From contig NZ_CAXHZC010000010.1 of assembly GCF_964021845.1 (NCBI RefSeq), positions 62,001 to 126,000 on the forward strand: 64,000 nt of DNA. The letters are read 5' to 3'. This DNA comes from Arcticibacterium sp964021845. Lineage in GTDB: Bacteria > Bacteroidota > Bacteroidia > Cytophagales > Spirosomataceae. The notes beneath the pieces are model-generated. The model did no database searches. It had not been told where the DNA came from and was given only the letters and a program-made list of their open reading frames with translations. Both the position numbers and the translations under genes were made by a program. Below, piece after piece: positions 7,514 through 16,555 of this stretch (the first letter of the stretch is position 1; each line of letters starts with the position of its first letter).

Positions 7514-8110
7514 ATGAAACACTTCTTCTTAACTACTGCTCTACTCTTAATCTTTGGCTATGTCAATGCTCAAGACGATATAGGTGCCATAAAAACGAAA
7601 GAAGGATTCCTAATTTATAATAATTCGGAAACCCCTTTCACCATGAACCTTGTAGGAGATATTAATTTATCTAATTACCCAAGAGTAGGTATCAATGGTA
7701 ATTTATTTGAGTACGTGACTGGTCAAAGTCAAGATTTCGGAAAAGAGAATAAAGAGATACTAATAAACTACATGAAATGGGAGAGTGATTATCTGGCCGA
7801 AACATTCAACCAGGCAATTAATATCCAGAATGCATTCACAAATAAAAATGGACTTCTTATAAACTTATGGAACATTGTAAATCCAACATTAGCAAAAGAT
7901 GATAGCCAAAACGAAAAACAGTTTTATGCCGATTTCTGTAAAGGAGAAAAGATCTATCGACTTTCTTTTTTGAGCTTTAAGGGCTCAGACAAAGAAGCAG
8001 AAAAAAGCCTAATGGAAATAATTAATAACATACGCTTTTACAGTAAAAGGATTGATGTAACTGAATTGTCAAAATCTATTTCTTCAAATCATGCAGAAGG
8101 AAAATACTAA
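7514..8110 (+). CDS. Small exported protein of unknown function
   Basis: A 198-residue product begins with a clear Sec signal peptide (MKHFFLTTALLLIFGYVNAQ), with cleavage likely after NA-Q. The mature part has about 178 residues, with one cysteine (DFCKGEK) and no recognised domain. It lies 10 nt after the gene at 6574 and 13 nt before the DUF2779 gene, so it is carried on the same apparent transcript as cytoplasmic defence genes. An exported product in such an operon is odd; it may be unrelated cargo. Confidence 0.65.
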   Translation: MKHFFLTTALLLIFGYVNAQDDIGAIKTKEGFLIYNNSETPFTMNLVGDINLSNYPRVGINGNLFEYVTGQSQDFGKENKEILINYMKWESDYLAETFNQAINIQNAFTNKNGLLINLWNIVNPTLAKDDSQNEKQFYADFCKGEKIYRLSFLSFKGSDKEAEKSLMEIINNIRFYSKRIDVTELSKSISSNHAEGKY

Positions 8111-8123
8111 AACTCGAAAATGC

Positions 8124-10118
8124 ATGAGACTACTCACTAAATCCCGTTTTAAACTAGGCTTAGAATGTCCAAATAAACTTTATTATACCAAAAAGAAGGA
8201 ATACGCTAATCAGAAAAATGACAACCCATTTTTGGAGGCCTTGGCTTCTGGAGGTTTTCAAGTGGAGGAATTGGCGAAACTACATTATCCTGATGGTATT
8301 TTGATTGAGGATAAAAAGTCACATAGTTCGTATGATTATGAAGAAAAGGTAGAAGCGACCAACAAACTTCTCCAACGTGTAGATGTAGTCATTTTTGAAG
8401 CTGCTTTTCTGTTCGATAACTTATTTATTAGAGTTGATATTTTAGAAAAAAAAGGAAAACAAATCAACCTCATTGAAGTCAAATCTAAATCTTTTAATTC
8501 TTCTGATTGTGAATTTGAGTTTGTTGGCAAAAAAGGTGGATTAGATACTTCCTGGGCACCCTATTTATTCGATGTAGCTTTCCAGAAGTATGTAATAGAG
8601 AAAGCATTTCCTGAATTTAAAGTAATACCATTTCTAATGTTAGCCGATAAGGACAAAACCACCTCCTTAGATGGTTTAAATCAACTATTTAGAATTACTA
8701 AATCTTCTGACAATCGTACTGGTGTAGAACCTAGGTTGTTTAAACTCAACAAGCCTGAGGAAGAATCTGTTTTATCTACAGTTAATGTTTCAAGCCTTAT
8801 AGAAGGTATCGAATCTGGGAACCACAGAATTATAAAGGATTGTGCTTTTGAAGATTCCATTAAGTTTTTTGCAAAGGCGTATCAGGACGACCGTTTTTTT
8901 GATCACGATTTAAATTTTCAGGCATGTAAAGCCTGTGAATTTAAAACTAAGGAAGACATCGAAAACTTACGGTCTGGGTTTAAAGAATGTTTTGCGAAAA
9001 AGATGGATTGGAATAAAGCTGATTTTAAAAAGCCACATGCATTTGAAATCTGGAACTTGCATTATACGAAACGAAATAAACTTCAAGAATTAGGTCTTTT
9101 GAAACTGGAAGATATTGATGACGAACTATTAAGACCTAAAACAGAATCTAAACTAATTTTAAATGGGATGTCGTCCTATGAAAGACAACTTATTCAAAAG
9201 CACAAAGCTGTTGATAATGACCTTGAACCTGAGGTGTTAAAAGATTCTCTAAAGGCAGAAATAGATTCTTGGACTTTCCCATTAAACTTTATCGATTTTG
9301 AGGCATCCACTTCTGCTTTACCTTTTTATGCAGGACAGAAGCCTTATGAGAAAGTTGTTTTCCAATTCTCACATCATATTTACCATGAGAACGGAAAAAT
9401 AGAACACGCCAATGAGTATATAAATTTAGATGCTGGAGTGTTTCCAAACTTCGAGTTTGTCAGAGAACTAAAAATGGCATTAGAGCAAAATACTGGAACT
9501 GTTTTTCAATTCTCACCCTATGAGAATTCTACACTTAATCAACTGAAAATTCAACTAGATCAATCTAATGAAACTGACAAAAATGAGTTAATTACATTCA
9601 TCAAATCATTGACTACTCCGCCCAAAAGTAAAGATTATAAAGATGAAATATGGGAGCCTTCGAGAGGTATGATAGATTTATGCGAGGTTATTAAGGCTTA
9701 CTACTATAACCCACTTACAAAAGGCAGCAATTCCATTAAAGCCATTTTACCAGCGATTCTCGAAACCAGCCAATTTATAAAAACCAAATACTCCAAACCT
9801 ATAAGTGATATTGAGATGAATTCTTTTAACTTCTCTTCAGAAAAGGTGTGGCTTACAATAGAGGATGGTAAAGTCGTAGACCCTTATAAGTCATTGGAGA
9901 AACCATTTCAGGATTGGGATGAGGACTTTGAAAGAGTAAGTGATATTGAAGATATTAATAATGGCGGTGCGGCAATGACCGCCTACGGTTTAACACAATA
10001 TACAGACATGTCAGATGAAGAACGAGAAAAAATCAAATCAGCATTATTAAAATACTGTGAATTAGACACTCTAGCTATGGTGATGGTTTATGAGCACTTA
10101 AGGGAAACCATAAGCTAA
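8124..10118 (+). CDS. DUF2779-family protein with Cas4/RecB-like nuclease and RNase H-like regions
   Basis: The frame opens at 8091, but the ATG at 8124 is preferred. It lies after the upstream stop (8110), and the protein then begins MRLLTKSRFKLGLECPNKLY, the usual opening of DUF2779 proteins. The product has 664 residues. The N-terminal half looks like a Cas4/RecB PD-(D/E)xK domain: VDILEK (about 102) and LIEVKSKS (about 115-122). Cysteines at about 14, and in ACKACEFK and KECFAKK (about 270-286), fit a 4Fe-4S cluster. The C-terminal half contains NFIDFEAS (about 386-393) and later acidic residues in CELDTLAM, consistent with a DEDD/RNase H-like exonuclease fold. Its role is unknown, but this family is frequent in defence islands. 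Confidence 0.75.
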   Translation: MRLLTKSRFKLGLECPNKLYYTKKKEYANQKNDNPFLEALASGGFQVEELAKLHYPDGILIEDKKSHSSYDYEEKVEATNKLLQRVDVVIFEAAFLFDNLFIRVDILEKKGKQINLIEVKSKSFNSSDCEFEFVGKKGGLDTSWAPYLFDVAFQKYVIEKAFPEFKVIPFLMLADKDKTTSLDGLNQLFRITKSSDNRTGVEPRLFKLNKPEEESVLSTVNVSSLIEGIESGNHRIIKDCAFEDSIKFFAKAYQDDRFFDHDLNFQACKACEFKTKEDIENLRSGFKECFAKKMDWNKADFKKPHAFEIWNLHYTKRNKLQELGLLKLEDIDDELLRPKTESKLILNGMSSYERQLIQKHKAVDNDLEPEVLKDSLKAEIDSWTFPLNFIDFEASTSALPFYAGQKPYEKVVFQFSHHIYHENGKIEHANEYINLDAGVFPNFEFVRELKMALEQNTGTVFQFSPYENSTLNQLKIQLDQSNETDKNELITFIKSLTTPPKSKDYKDEIWEPSRGMIDLCEVIKAYYYNPLTKGSNSIKAILPAILETSQFIKTKYSKPISDIEMNSFNFSSEKVWLTIEDGKVVDPYKSLEKPFQDWDEDFERVSDIEDINNGGAAMTAYGLTQYTDMSDEEREKIKSALLKYCELDTLAMVMVYEHLRETIS

Positions 10119-10203
10119 GAAATTCAAAAAAAATAGCCAACTATCCTTGGAAAAATTGGTTACTTTGAACTAAATAGATAACAATCAGATTTTATATCAA
10201 CGA

Positions 10204-11088
10204 ATGACTTTAGACCACTCAGAAATAACAAAATTCACATTCTCAGGACATGACTCCTTTCAGTGTAGGCAACTTTGGCTTAAGAAGGGCTTCGACTATG
10301 TAGTAGACAATCGAGCTTTTAATGACGCAGAAGCTGTGGTTAAGCTAGGCGTTGGGAAAAACATGGTTTCTTCAATTCGTTTTTGGCTGAAAGCTTTCAA
10401 TATCATTGACATAAAAGATAATCCTACTGAATTCGGACAACGCCTTTTTAATGATGAGACTGGCTATGACCCGTTTTTAGAGGATGAAGCTAGTTTATGG
10501 CTTCTACATTATCAACTTGTTAAAAATCGTTTTGCCTCTATCTACAGCATCATTTTCAATGAGTTTAGAAAAGAGAAGCTTTTCTTTAACAAAGAAACCT
10601 TTGTTAACTACCTTAAAAGAATTGCAGAGAGTAACCCTGACTTAAATTTGAATGAAAATACAGTAGCGAAAGACTTTATTGTTTTTGCTAACCTTTATAA
10701 AAATGACATTCAGAGTAAAAATATAGAGGATAGTTATTCGGGAATACTTTCGGAAATAGAACTTTTAAAAACTACGGGAAAAGGCAAGGAAGAGCAATTC
10801 TGCGTTGAAAACAATGAAAGAGATAACCTTTCCGAAGCCGTTGTTTTATATGCCATACTTGATAACCCAAATTATGGAAAATCTATCAGCTTAAATTCTT
10901 TAGAGTTTGACCTCGATAGCCCAGGCTCCATTTTCTCACTAAATCGTTCTGGCCTACTTCTAAAGATAGCCGAAATAGTTAACGAGAATAAAGATATTAC
11001 ATTTACAGACCAAGCGGGAATTAAGGAATTACAATTCAAAAACAAATCCGACGCTTACTCAATTTTAGACAAATACTATGGCAAATAA
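10204..11088 (+). CDS. DUF4007-family protein, first gene of a Dnd-like operon
   Basis: This 294-residue protein opens with TFSGHDSFQCRQLWLKKGFD and continues with AVVKLGVGKNMVSSIRFWLK, both hallmarks of DUF4007. This family is associated with DNA phosphorothioation (Dnd-type) gene clusters and lacks an assigned biochemical role. It follows an 85-nt gap, the largest for several kb, so 10204 probably marks a new transcript; a weak -7-like TACTTTG lies at 10161-10167. The gene overlaps the next by 11 nt. Inference: it acts with the large ATPase at 11078 as a modification-linked or restriction-linked module. Confidence 0.8.
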   Translation: MTLDHSEITKFTFSGHDSFQCRQLWLKKGFDYVVDNRAFNDAEAVVKLGVGKNMVSSIRFWLKAFNIIDIKDNPTEFGQRLFNDETGYDPFLEDEASLWLLHYQLVKNRFASIYSIIFNEFRKEKLFFNKETFVNYLKRIAESNPDLNLNENTVAKDFIVFANLYKNDIQSKNIEDSYSGILSEIELLKTTGKGKEEQFCVENNERDNLSEAVVLYAILDNPNYGKSISLNSLEFDLDSPGSIFSLNRSGLLLKIAEIVNENKDITFTDQAGIKELQFKNKSDAYSILDKYYGK

Positions 11089-14000
11089 TTTCACTACATC
11101 GGTTAATATCATAAGAGATTCTGATAGGGATTTTAATTATATTCCTACTCCCAATGCTAGACAGGTTGTTAGCCAAATCGTAAATGATTTTAAAATAGGG
11201 ATACGTTCCTTTAATGTCGTCGGGACATACGGTACAGGAAAGTCCTCTTTCCTATTGGCTTTTGAACAGAGTCTGAGGGGAACAAAACGTTATTTCGACC
11301 CCAATTTCATTACAGATCCTCAAGTTGACTTCATAAAAATCATCGGCTCTTACACTTCAATCATTGAGGAGTTTGCGGATATTTTTGAAGTCCAAACCAC
11401 TAAAAACAAACAGGAAAATATCCTTTCCGAAATATTCAATAGATACCATTTTATTGAAAAGAGTAATAAGGTTTTATTTATCTTGATTGATGAGTTCGGT
11501 AAGTTTTTGGAATATGCCAGTAAAAACAACCCTGAATATGAACTATATTTTATTCAACAACTTGCCGAATTTTGTAACAATCCAAAGCATAACATTGTAT
11601 TAATCACAACACTTCACCAAAGTTTAGAATCTTACGCTTACTCACTTAGCACTACTCAAAAACAAGAATGGACCAAGGTTAAAGGACGATTTCGCGAGAT
11701 TACATTTAATGAACCCGTTGAGCAGCTTTTGTATTTAGCTTCGGAATATGTTGCAGAAAATTTTGAAAATAAAACATCAAAAACTGCTATTGACAAATGT
11801 TTGCAATTAGCTATAGATACAAAAGCTTTCAACTTTAATAAGGCTTTCTTAAATGACATAGCTACTAAACTATACCCTTTAGACATTCTATCAGCTAATA
11901 TCCTTACTCTTTCATTACAAAGGTTTGGACAGAATGAACGCTCATTATTTTCTTTCCTTGAATCATCAGATCACACAGGTCTAACAAAATTCGATAAGCA
12001 AGAAAATCCGTTTTATAATTTATCGAATGTTTATGATTATCTGAATTTTAATTTCTATTCATTTTTAACATCAAAATACAACCCAGACTTTGCATCATGG
12101 AGTTCTTTACGTTCTGCTATTGAAGAAGTGGAAAGGGCCTATGATTCGTCAATAAATGATTACATAAAAGCCGTTAAAACTATTGGGCTACTTAATATTT
12201 TCTCAGCTAGTGGCTCTATATTAGATTTAAACTTTTTGGTTAATTATCTCGAAACAGCTTGTGGAGTTTCTGATTCAAAAAATATTATAAAAAAACTTGA
12301 ATCAAAAAACATCATCCGTTACCGAGCTCATAGTAAGAGATTTATTCTTTTCGAAGGTACGGATTTAGATATTCAAACAGCCTTAATTGAAGCAGGCAAT
12401 AAAATCTCGGAGGTTACTGATATAACCACCCTATTAAATAAGCATATTCAATTCAGACCTGTAATTGCTAAACAATATTCATTTTCAACAGGTACACCTA
12501 GGTACTTCGAATTTAAAATCTCTGATTATCCAATCTCAACACCTCCATTACCCGAGGGTGAAATTGATGGTTTTGTAAATCTAGTTTTCAATAGCAAACT
12601 TAAGGTAAATGACATTCAAAACAAATCCAAGCAGCAAGAGGAAGCCATCATTTACTGTTTTTTCAAAAACTCTGCTGAGATCAAGAATTTACTTTTTGAA
12701 ATTGAGAAAATTCAAAATGTCATTGAAGAAAACAAAGAGGATAAGGTTGCAAAAAGAGAACTCGAAAATATTGTTGAGTCTCAAATACGCTTGTTAAATC
12801 ACTATATCACAGATAGTATTTATTCTGGGAGTAAAGATGTTAAATGGTATTTTAACGGAGAAGAAAAGGAGATTAGAGAGAAGAAAGATTTCAATAAATT
12901 ACTTTCTCAAGTTTGTGGTATTGTTTATAACGCAACGCCTGTTTTCAAAAATGAGCTAGTCAATAAGCATAAAATTTCTTCCTCCATTCACACAGCCAAA
13001 AGAAATTATTTCAAGGCATTGGCCAATAATTGGGACAAAGAAAATTTAGGTTTCGAAGACTCCAAATTTCCGCCAGAAAAAACTATTTACCTTTCTCTTC
13101 TCAAAGAAAATGGGATTTCACCTATTCGAGAAGATTCTTTAAACATTATTTCAATTGACAAAAAATCATCTTTCAATAAACTTTGGAAAGCATCTGAAGA
13201 CTTCTTAGAAAGTGCAAAATCAGAACAATTGAAGGTTTCAGAATTGGCAGAAATGCTTAGCAAAAGACCCTTCAAGCTTAAGCAAGGAATGATTGATTTC
13301 TGGATTCCAACTTTTCTATTTTTGAAACGAGACGATTTTGCGGTTTTTAATGATGAAAGTTATATCCCAAACTTGACTGAAGAAAACTTAGAGCTAATTG
13401 CTAAATATCCAGAAAAGTACTCCATCAAAACTTTTGACATTGAAGGTGTGAAACTTGACATCTTCAATAGCTACCGAACATTTTTAAATCAGTCTACCGA
13501 ACAAAGCTTTGACAATAATTCTTTCATAGAAACGATTAAGCCATTCATAGTTTTTTACAAACAATTACCAGATTACACAAAAAACACAAAGAGACTATCT
13601 CCTTCAGCTTTAAAAATTCGTAAAGCGATTTTAAAAAGTAAAGACCCCGAAGAAACATTCTTTGAAGCTTTTCCAGAAGCATTGGGAATAACACTTTCGG
13701 CATTACAAAAGGACAGCTCTAAACTTCAAAGTTACACAACTAACCTCCAAGAAGCAGTTAGAGAATTAAGAACCTCGTATGATGAACTTTTGAAGAGATT
13801 TGAAGAATTCATTTGTCATGAATTTGTCGGCAAATCTGTAGACTTTGACGATTATAAAGGATACTTACAAAAGCGTTTTTCTAAATTGAAAAAACATATG
13901 CTTTTGAGCAATCAAAAGACCTTTGTCCAACGACTTGACTCTCCATTAGATGACAAAAAAGCTTGGTTAAATTCCATGGCACAAGCCGTTACCGGCAAAA

Positions 14001-14302
14001 CACTTGAAATGTTTTCTGACGCTGATGAAATAAAGCTTTATGAACATTTTAAATCTATGGTTTTAGCTTTAGATAGTTTGACAAGCATATCAAAAACGGA
14101 TATAGACGAAAACGAAGAAGATGTTATTGGAGTTAAGATCGATTCATTCTTTAGTAAGATAGACCCTAAAGTAGTAAGGGTTCCAAAAAATAAGAGTAAA
14201 GAAATTGAGCTATTGAAAATCGAATTGAAAAATAAATTGGGTAAAGACAATACATCGAATATCGCTGCCGTCTTGAACCTACTTAAAGAATTGTTACAAT
14301 GA
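11078..14302 (+). CDS. Large P-loop ATPase of the Dnd-like operon
   Basis: This 1,074-residue protein has an N-terminal P-loop domain. Walker A GTYGTGKSS is at residues 49-57 and Walker B VLFILIDEFGKF at about 132-143, followed by a sensor-like strand VLITTLHQSLESYA. This resembles ORC/STAND or BrxC-type ATPases. The remaining 750 residues are largely helical, with lysine-rich coiled stretches near 560-590 and at the C-terminus, and have no recognised enzyme motif. It overlaps the DUF4007 gene by 11 nt and the DndC-like gene by 4 nt (ATGA), so the three are translationally linked. Its size and DUF4007 neighbour suggest a restriction or DNA-translocation subunit; BREX BrxC is an alternative relative, but no other brx gene is present. 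Confidence 0.7.
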   Translation: MANNFTTSVNIIRDSDRDFNYIPTPNARQVVSQIVNDFKIGIRSFNVVGTYGTGKSSFLLAFEQSLRGTKRYFDPNFITDPQVDFIKIIGSYTSIIEEFADIFEVQTTKNKQENILSEIFNRYHFIEKSNKVLFILIDEFGKFLEYASKNNPEYELYFIQQLAEFCNNPKHNIVLITTLHQSLESYAYSLSTTQKQEWTKVKGRFREITFNEPVEQLLYLASEYVAENFENKTSKTAIDKCLQLAIDTKAFNFNKAFLNDIATKLYPLDILSANILTLSLQRFGQNERSLFSFLESSDHTGLTKFDKQENPFYNLSNVYDYLNFNFYSFLTSKYNPDFASWSSLRSAIEEVERAYDSSINDYIKAVKTIGLLNIFSASGSILDLNFLVNYLETACGVSDSKNIIKKLESKNIIRYRAHSKRFILFEGTDLDIQTALIEAGNKISEVTDITTLLNKHIQFRPVIAKQYSFSTGTPRYFEFKISDYPISTPPLPEGEIDGFVNLVFNSKLKVNDIQNKSKQQEEAIIYCFFKNSAEIKNLLFEIEKIQNVIEENKEDKVAKRELENIVESQIRLLNHYITDSIYSGSKDVKWYFNGEEKEIREKKDFNKLLSQVCGIVYNATPVFKNELVNKHKISSSIHTAKRNYFKALANNWDKENLGFEDSKFPPEKTIYLSLLKENGISPIREDSLNIISIDKKSSFNKLWKASEDFLESAKSEQLKVSELAEMLSKRPFKLKQGMIDFWIPTFLFLKRDDFAVFNDESYIPNLTEENLELIAKYPEKYSIKTFDIEGVKLDIFNSYRTFLNQSTEQSFDNNSFIETIKPFIVFYKQLPDYTKNTKRLSPSALKIRKAILKSKDPEETFFEAFPEALGITLSALQKDSSKLQSYTTNLQEAVRELRTSYDELLKRFEEFICHEFVGKSVDFDDYKGYLQKRFSKLKKHMLLSNQKTFVQRLDSPLDDKKAWLNSMAQAVTGKTLEMFSDADEIKLYEHFKSMVLALDSLTSISKTDIDENEEDVIGVKIDSFFSKIDPKVVRVPKNKSKEIELLKIELKNKLGKDNTSNIAAVLNLLKELLQ

Positions 14303-15402
14303 GCAAAGTAAGACACGTACTAGGCATATCGGGAGGAAAAGACAGTGCTGCTCTAGCTATTTATGTCAAGACTAAGTATCCTGCAATTGACTTAGAGTTT
14401 TACTCTTGCGATACGGGTAAAGAACTAGAGGAGACCTATCAACTCATAAGAAACCTTGAAGTATACCTTGGAATTAAAATCAATCTTTTACAGGGAGCAA
14501 TGAACAGCTCTGAAGACCCATTTGACCATTTCTTAAAAATGTATGGAGGTTTTTTGCCTTCAGCAAATGCACGTTGGTGTACAAAGAAACTCAAACTGGA
14601 ACCCTTCGAAAATTACGTAGGTACAGACCCTGTTGTTTCTTATGTAGGCATAAGGGGCGATGAAGCTAGAGAGGGCTACATTTCTACCAAGAAAAATATT
14701 CAATCCATTTTTCCATTTCGGAAAAACATTTGGAGTCAAGATGTAGTAGCAAAGTTATTATCCAATCAAAATATGGAACAACTTCGGGCTCTTTCAAAGA
14801 ATATTGATTTTGGTAAAAATCAGGAGAAAGCTAACCAAACCATTCTAAAGAAAATAGACACTAGCTTTACACTAGAACAAAAACTAAATACCCTACTTGA
14901 TGCTAATGTTAAGGCTTTTAATTATTTGACTTTTGATTACTTAAAAACTACCGATTACCCTTTAGCTAAGGAAGAATCTTTTCATCTTTTAGAAAATGAA
15001 GAAGTCTTGGTGAGGGATGACATCTTCAGAATTCTGGAAGAGAGCGGTGTGGGGGTTCCTGCCTATTACAATAAAATTGACTTTGAAATTGATGGCAATA
15101 AAGGCCAATATGCCAGAAGTCGTTCAGGCTGTTTCTTTTGCTTTTTCCAACAAAAAATAGAGTGGGTTTGGCTTTATGAACAGCACCCTGAATTGTATAT
15201 AAAAGCCATGGATTACGAGAAGGACGGATACACTTGGGGTCAACACGAAAGCCTAGAAGAATTGATTAAACCCAAAAGAATGGCGGCCATTAAGGAAGAG
15301 TATGTTAAAAGAATGAAAAGGAAGTCAAAAGTCAAATCGCCTTACTTAGTTGACATCTTGGATGATGCCGAAGATGAAGGATGTGCGGCTTGTTTTATTT
15401 AG
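14299..15402 (+). CDS. dndC: DndC-like PP-loop ATP pyrophosphatase (PAPS-reductase superfamily)
   Basis: The protein has 367 residues. The PP-loop SGGKDSAAL is at 11-19, followed by YSCDTGKELEETY. SANARWCTKKLKLEPF and SYVGIRGDEAREGY are characteristic of DndC and related PAPS-reductase-family enzymes. SGCFFCFFQQK supplies a CxxC that, with the WC above, could hold an iron-sulfur cluster; a second CxxC (GCAACFI) ends the protein. DndC activates the DNA backbone with ATP and works with a cysteine desulfurase to insert sulfur as phosphorothioate. It is clearly shorter than the roughly 500-residue model DndC proteins. The neighbouring desulfurase at 15406 and DndD-like ATPase at 19025 support the call. 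The symbol is by motif and context. Confidence 0.8.
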   Translation: MSKVRHVLGISGGKDSAALAIYVKTKYPAIDLEFYSCDTGKELEETYQLIRNLEVYLGIKINLLQGAMNSSEDPFDHFLKMYGGFLPSANARWCTKKLKLEPFENYVGTDPVVSYVGIRGDEAREGYISTKKNIQSIFPFRKNIWSQDVVAKLLSNQNMEQLRALSKNIDFGKNQEKANQTILKKIDTSFTLEQKLNTLLDANVKAFNYLTFDYLKTTDYPLAKEESFHLLENEEVLVRDDIFRILEESGVGVPAYYNKIDFEIDGNKGQYARSRSGCFFCFFQQKIEWVWLYEQHPELYIKAMDYEKDGYTWGQHESLEELIKPKRMAAIKEEYVKRMKRKSKVKSPYLVDILDDAEDEGCAACFI

Positions 15403-15405
15403 GAA

Positions 15406-16542
15406 ATGGATTTAAGAACTGGGATAATATACTTCGACTACAATTCCACCACCCCCATCGACACAAGGGTGCTTGATACAATGATGCCCTTTTTAAAGGA
15501 TAACTTTGCCAATTCAAGTAGTACCCATCATTTTGGCCAAACTGTAAATGAAAAGGTTAAAGAATCTAGAGGAGTTATAGCAGAATTCATAAACGCAGAT
15601 CCTAAAGAGCTGATTTTTACTAGTGGTGCCACAGAAGCCATAAATATTGCTATTAAAGGAGTAGCCGAAAGTTACTCCAACAAAGGGAAACATATCATCA
15701 CACTTAAAACAGAGCATAAAGCCGTTTTAGATACCTGCCACGACTTAGAAAGAAAAGGCTTTGAAGTAACTTATTTACCTGTTCAAAAAAACGGGTTAGT
15801 AAATTTGTTGCAACTAGAAAAGGCCATAAGAGAAGACACTATTCTAGTCTCTGTAATGTACGTCAACAACGAAACAGGTGTTATTCAACCTATCACAGAA
15901 ATCGCTTCTCTAGCCCATAAAAATGATGTCTTATTTATGTCTGATGCTACCCAAGCGGTTGGTAAAATAGCTGTTGATGTTGATGTTCTAGGTGTTGATT
16001 TATTATGTATTAGCGGCCATAAAATGTATGCACCAAAGGGAGTTGGAGCATTATATGTTAGGCACGCAAACCCTAAAGTCAAACTAACATCTCAAATTCA
16101 TGGCGGTGGTCATGAACAAGGATTAAGAAGTGGTACTTTGAATGTACCCGGAATAATTGCTCTAGGGAAAGCTTGTGAAATAGCCGGTCAAGAGATGACA
16201 CAGAATCAACAAAGCATCTCTGAATTACGAGATGACTTGGAATCCAAGTTATTAAGACTACCAAATACAACACTAAATGGTGATTTAGAAAAAAGAGCTT
16301 ATAACACAACTAACATATGTTTTAAAGGCCAAGATGCCAATGTCTTAATTGGTAGAATGAGAAACATAGCAGTTTCCAATGGTTCAGCCTGTTCAGCTGC
16401 CGTCATAGAACCCTCACACGTTTTAAAAGCTATGGGTTTAAGTGATGATGATGCATATGCTTCATTGCGTTTTTCTCTTGGCAAATTTAATAGTCAAGAA
16501 GATATTGAAATCGTAGTAAACAAAATCAAACAACTCATTTAA
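15406..16542 (+). CDS. dndA: Cysteine desulfurase (DndA/IscS type)
   Basis: This 378-residue PLP enzyme begins YFDYNSTTPIDTRVL, the classic NifS/IscS opening. The PLP lysine is in SGHKMYAPKGVGALY (K near residue 206). GGGHEQGLRSGTLNVPGI forms the phosphate-binding region, and the catalytic persulfide cysteine is in SNGSACSAAVIEPSHVL (near 328), a group I arrangement. It starts 3 nt after the DndC-like gene. In Dnd systems DndA mobilises sulfur from L-cysteine to DndC, so the gene is assigned to this operon rather than general Fe-S assembly. The housekeeping IscS/SufS is not in the window, so dual use is possible. Confidence 0.85.
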   Translation: MDLRTGIIYFDYNSTTPIDTRVLDTMMPFLKDNFANSSSTHHFGQTVNEKVKESRGVIAEFINADPKELIFTSGATEAINIAIKGVAESYSNKGKHIITLKTEHKAVLDTCHDLERKGFEVTYLPVQKNGLVNLLQLEKAIREDTILVSVMYVNNETGVIQPITEIASLAHKNDVLFMSDATQAVGKIAVDVDVLGVDLLCISGHKMYAPKGVGALYVRHANPKVKLTSQIHGGGHEQGLRSGTLNVPGIIALGKACEIAGQEMTQNQQSISELRDDLESKLLRLPNTTLNGDLEKRAYNTTNICFKGQDANVLIGRMRNIAVSNGSACSAAVIEPSHVLKAMGLSDDDAYASLRFSLGKFNSQEDIEIVVNKIKQLI

Positions 16543-16555
16543 CCTTACTTAAACC

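Noticed and set aside
11078..14302. BREX BrxC assignment for the large ATPase
   Set aside because: No brxA/B, pglX, pglZ or brxL relatives are present; the operon partners are Dnd-like.
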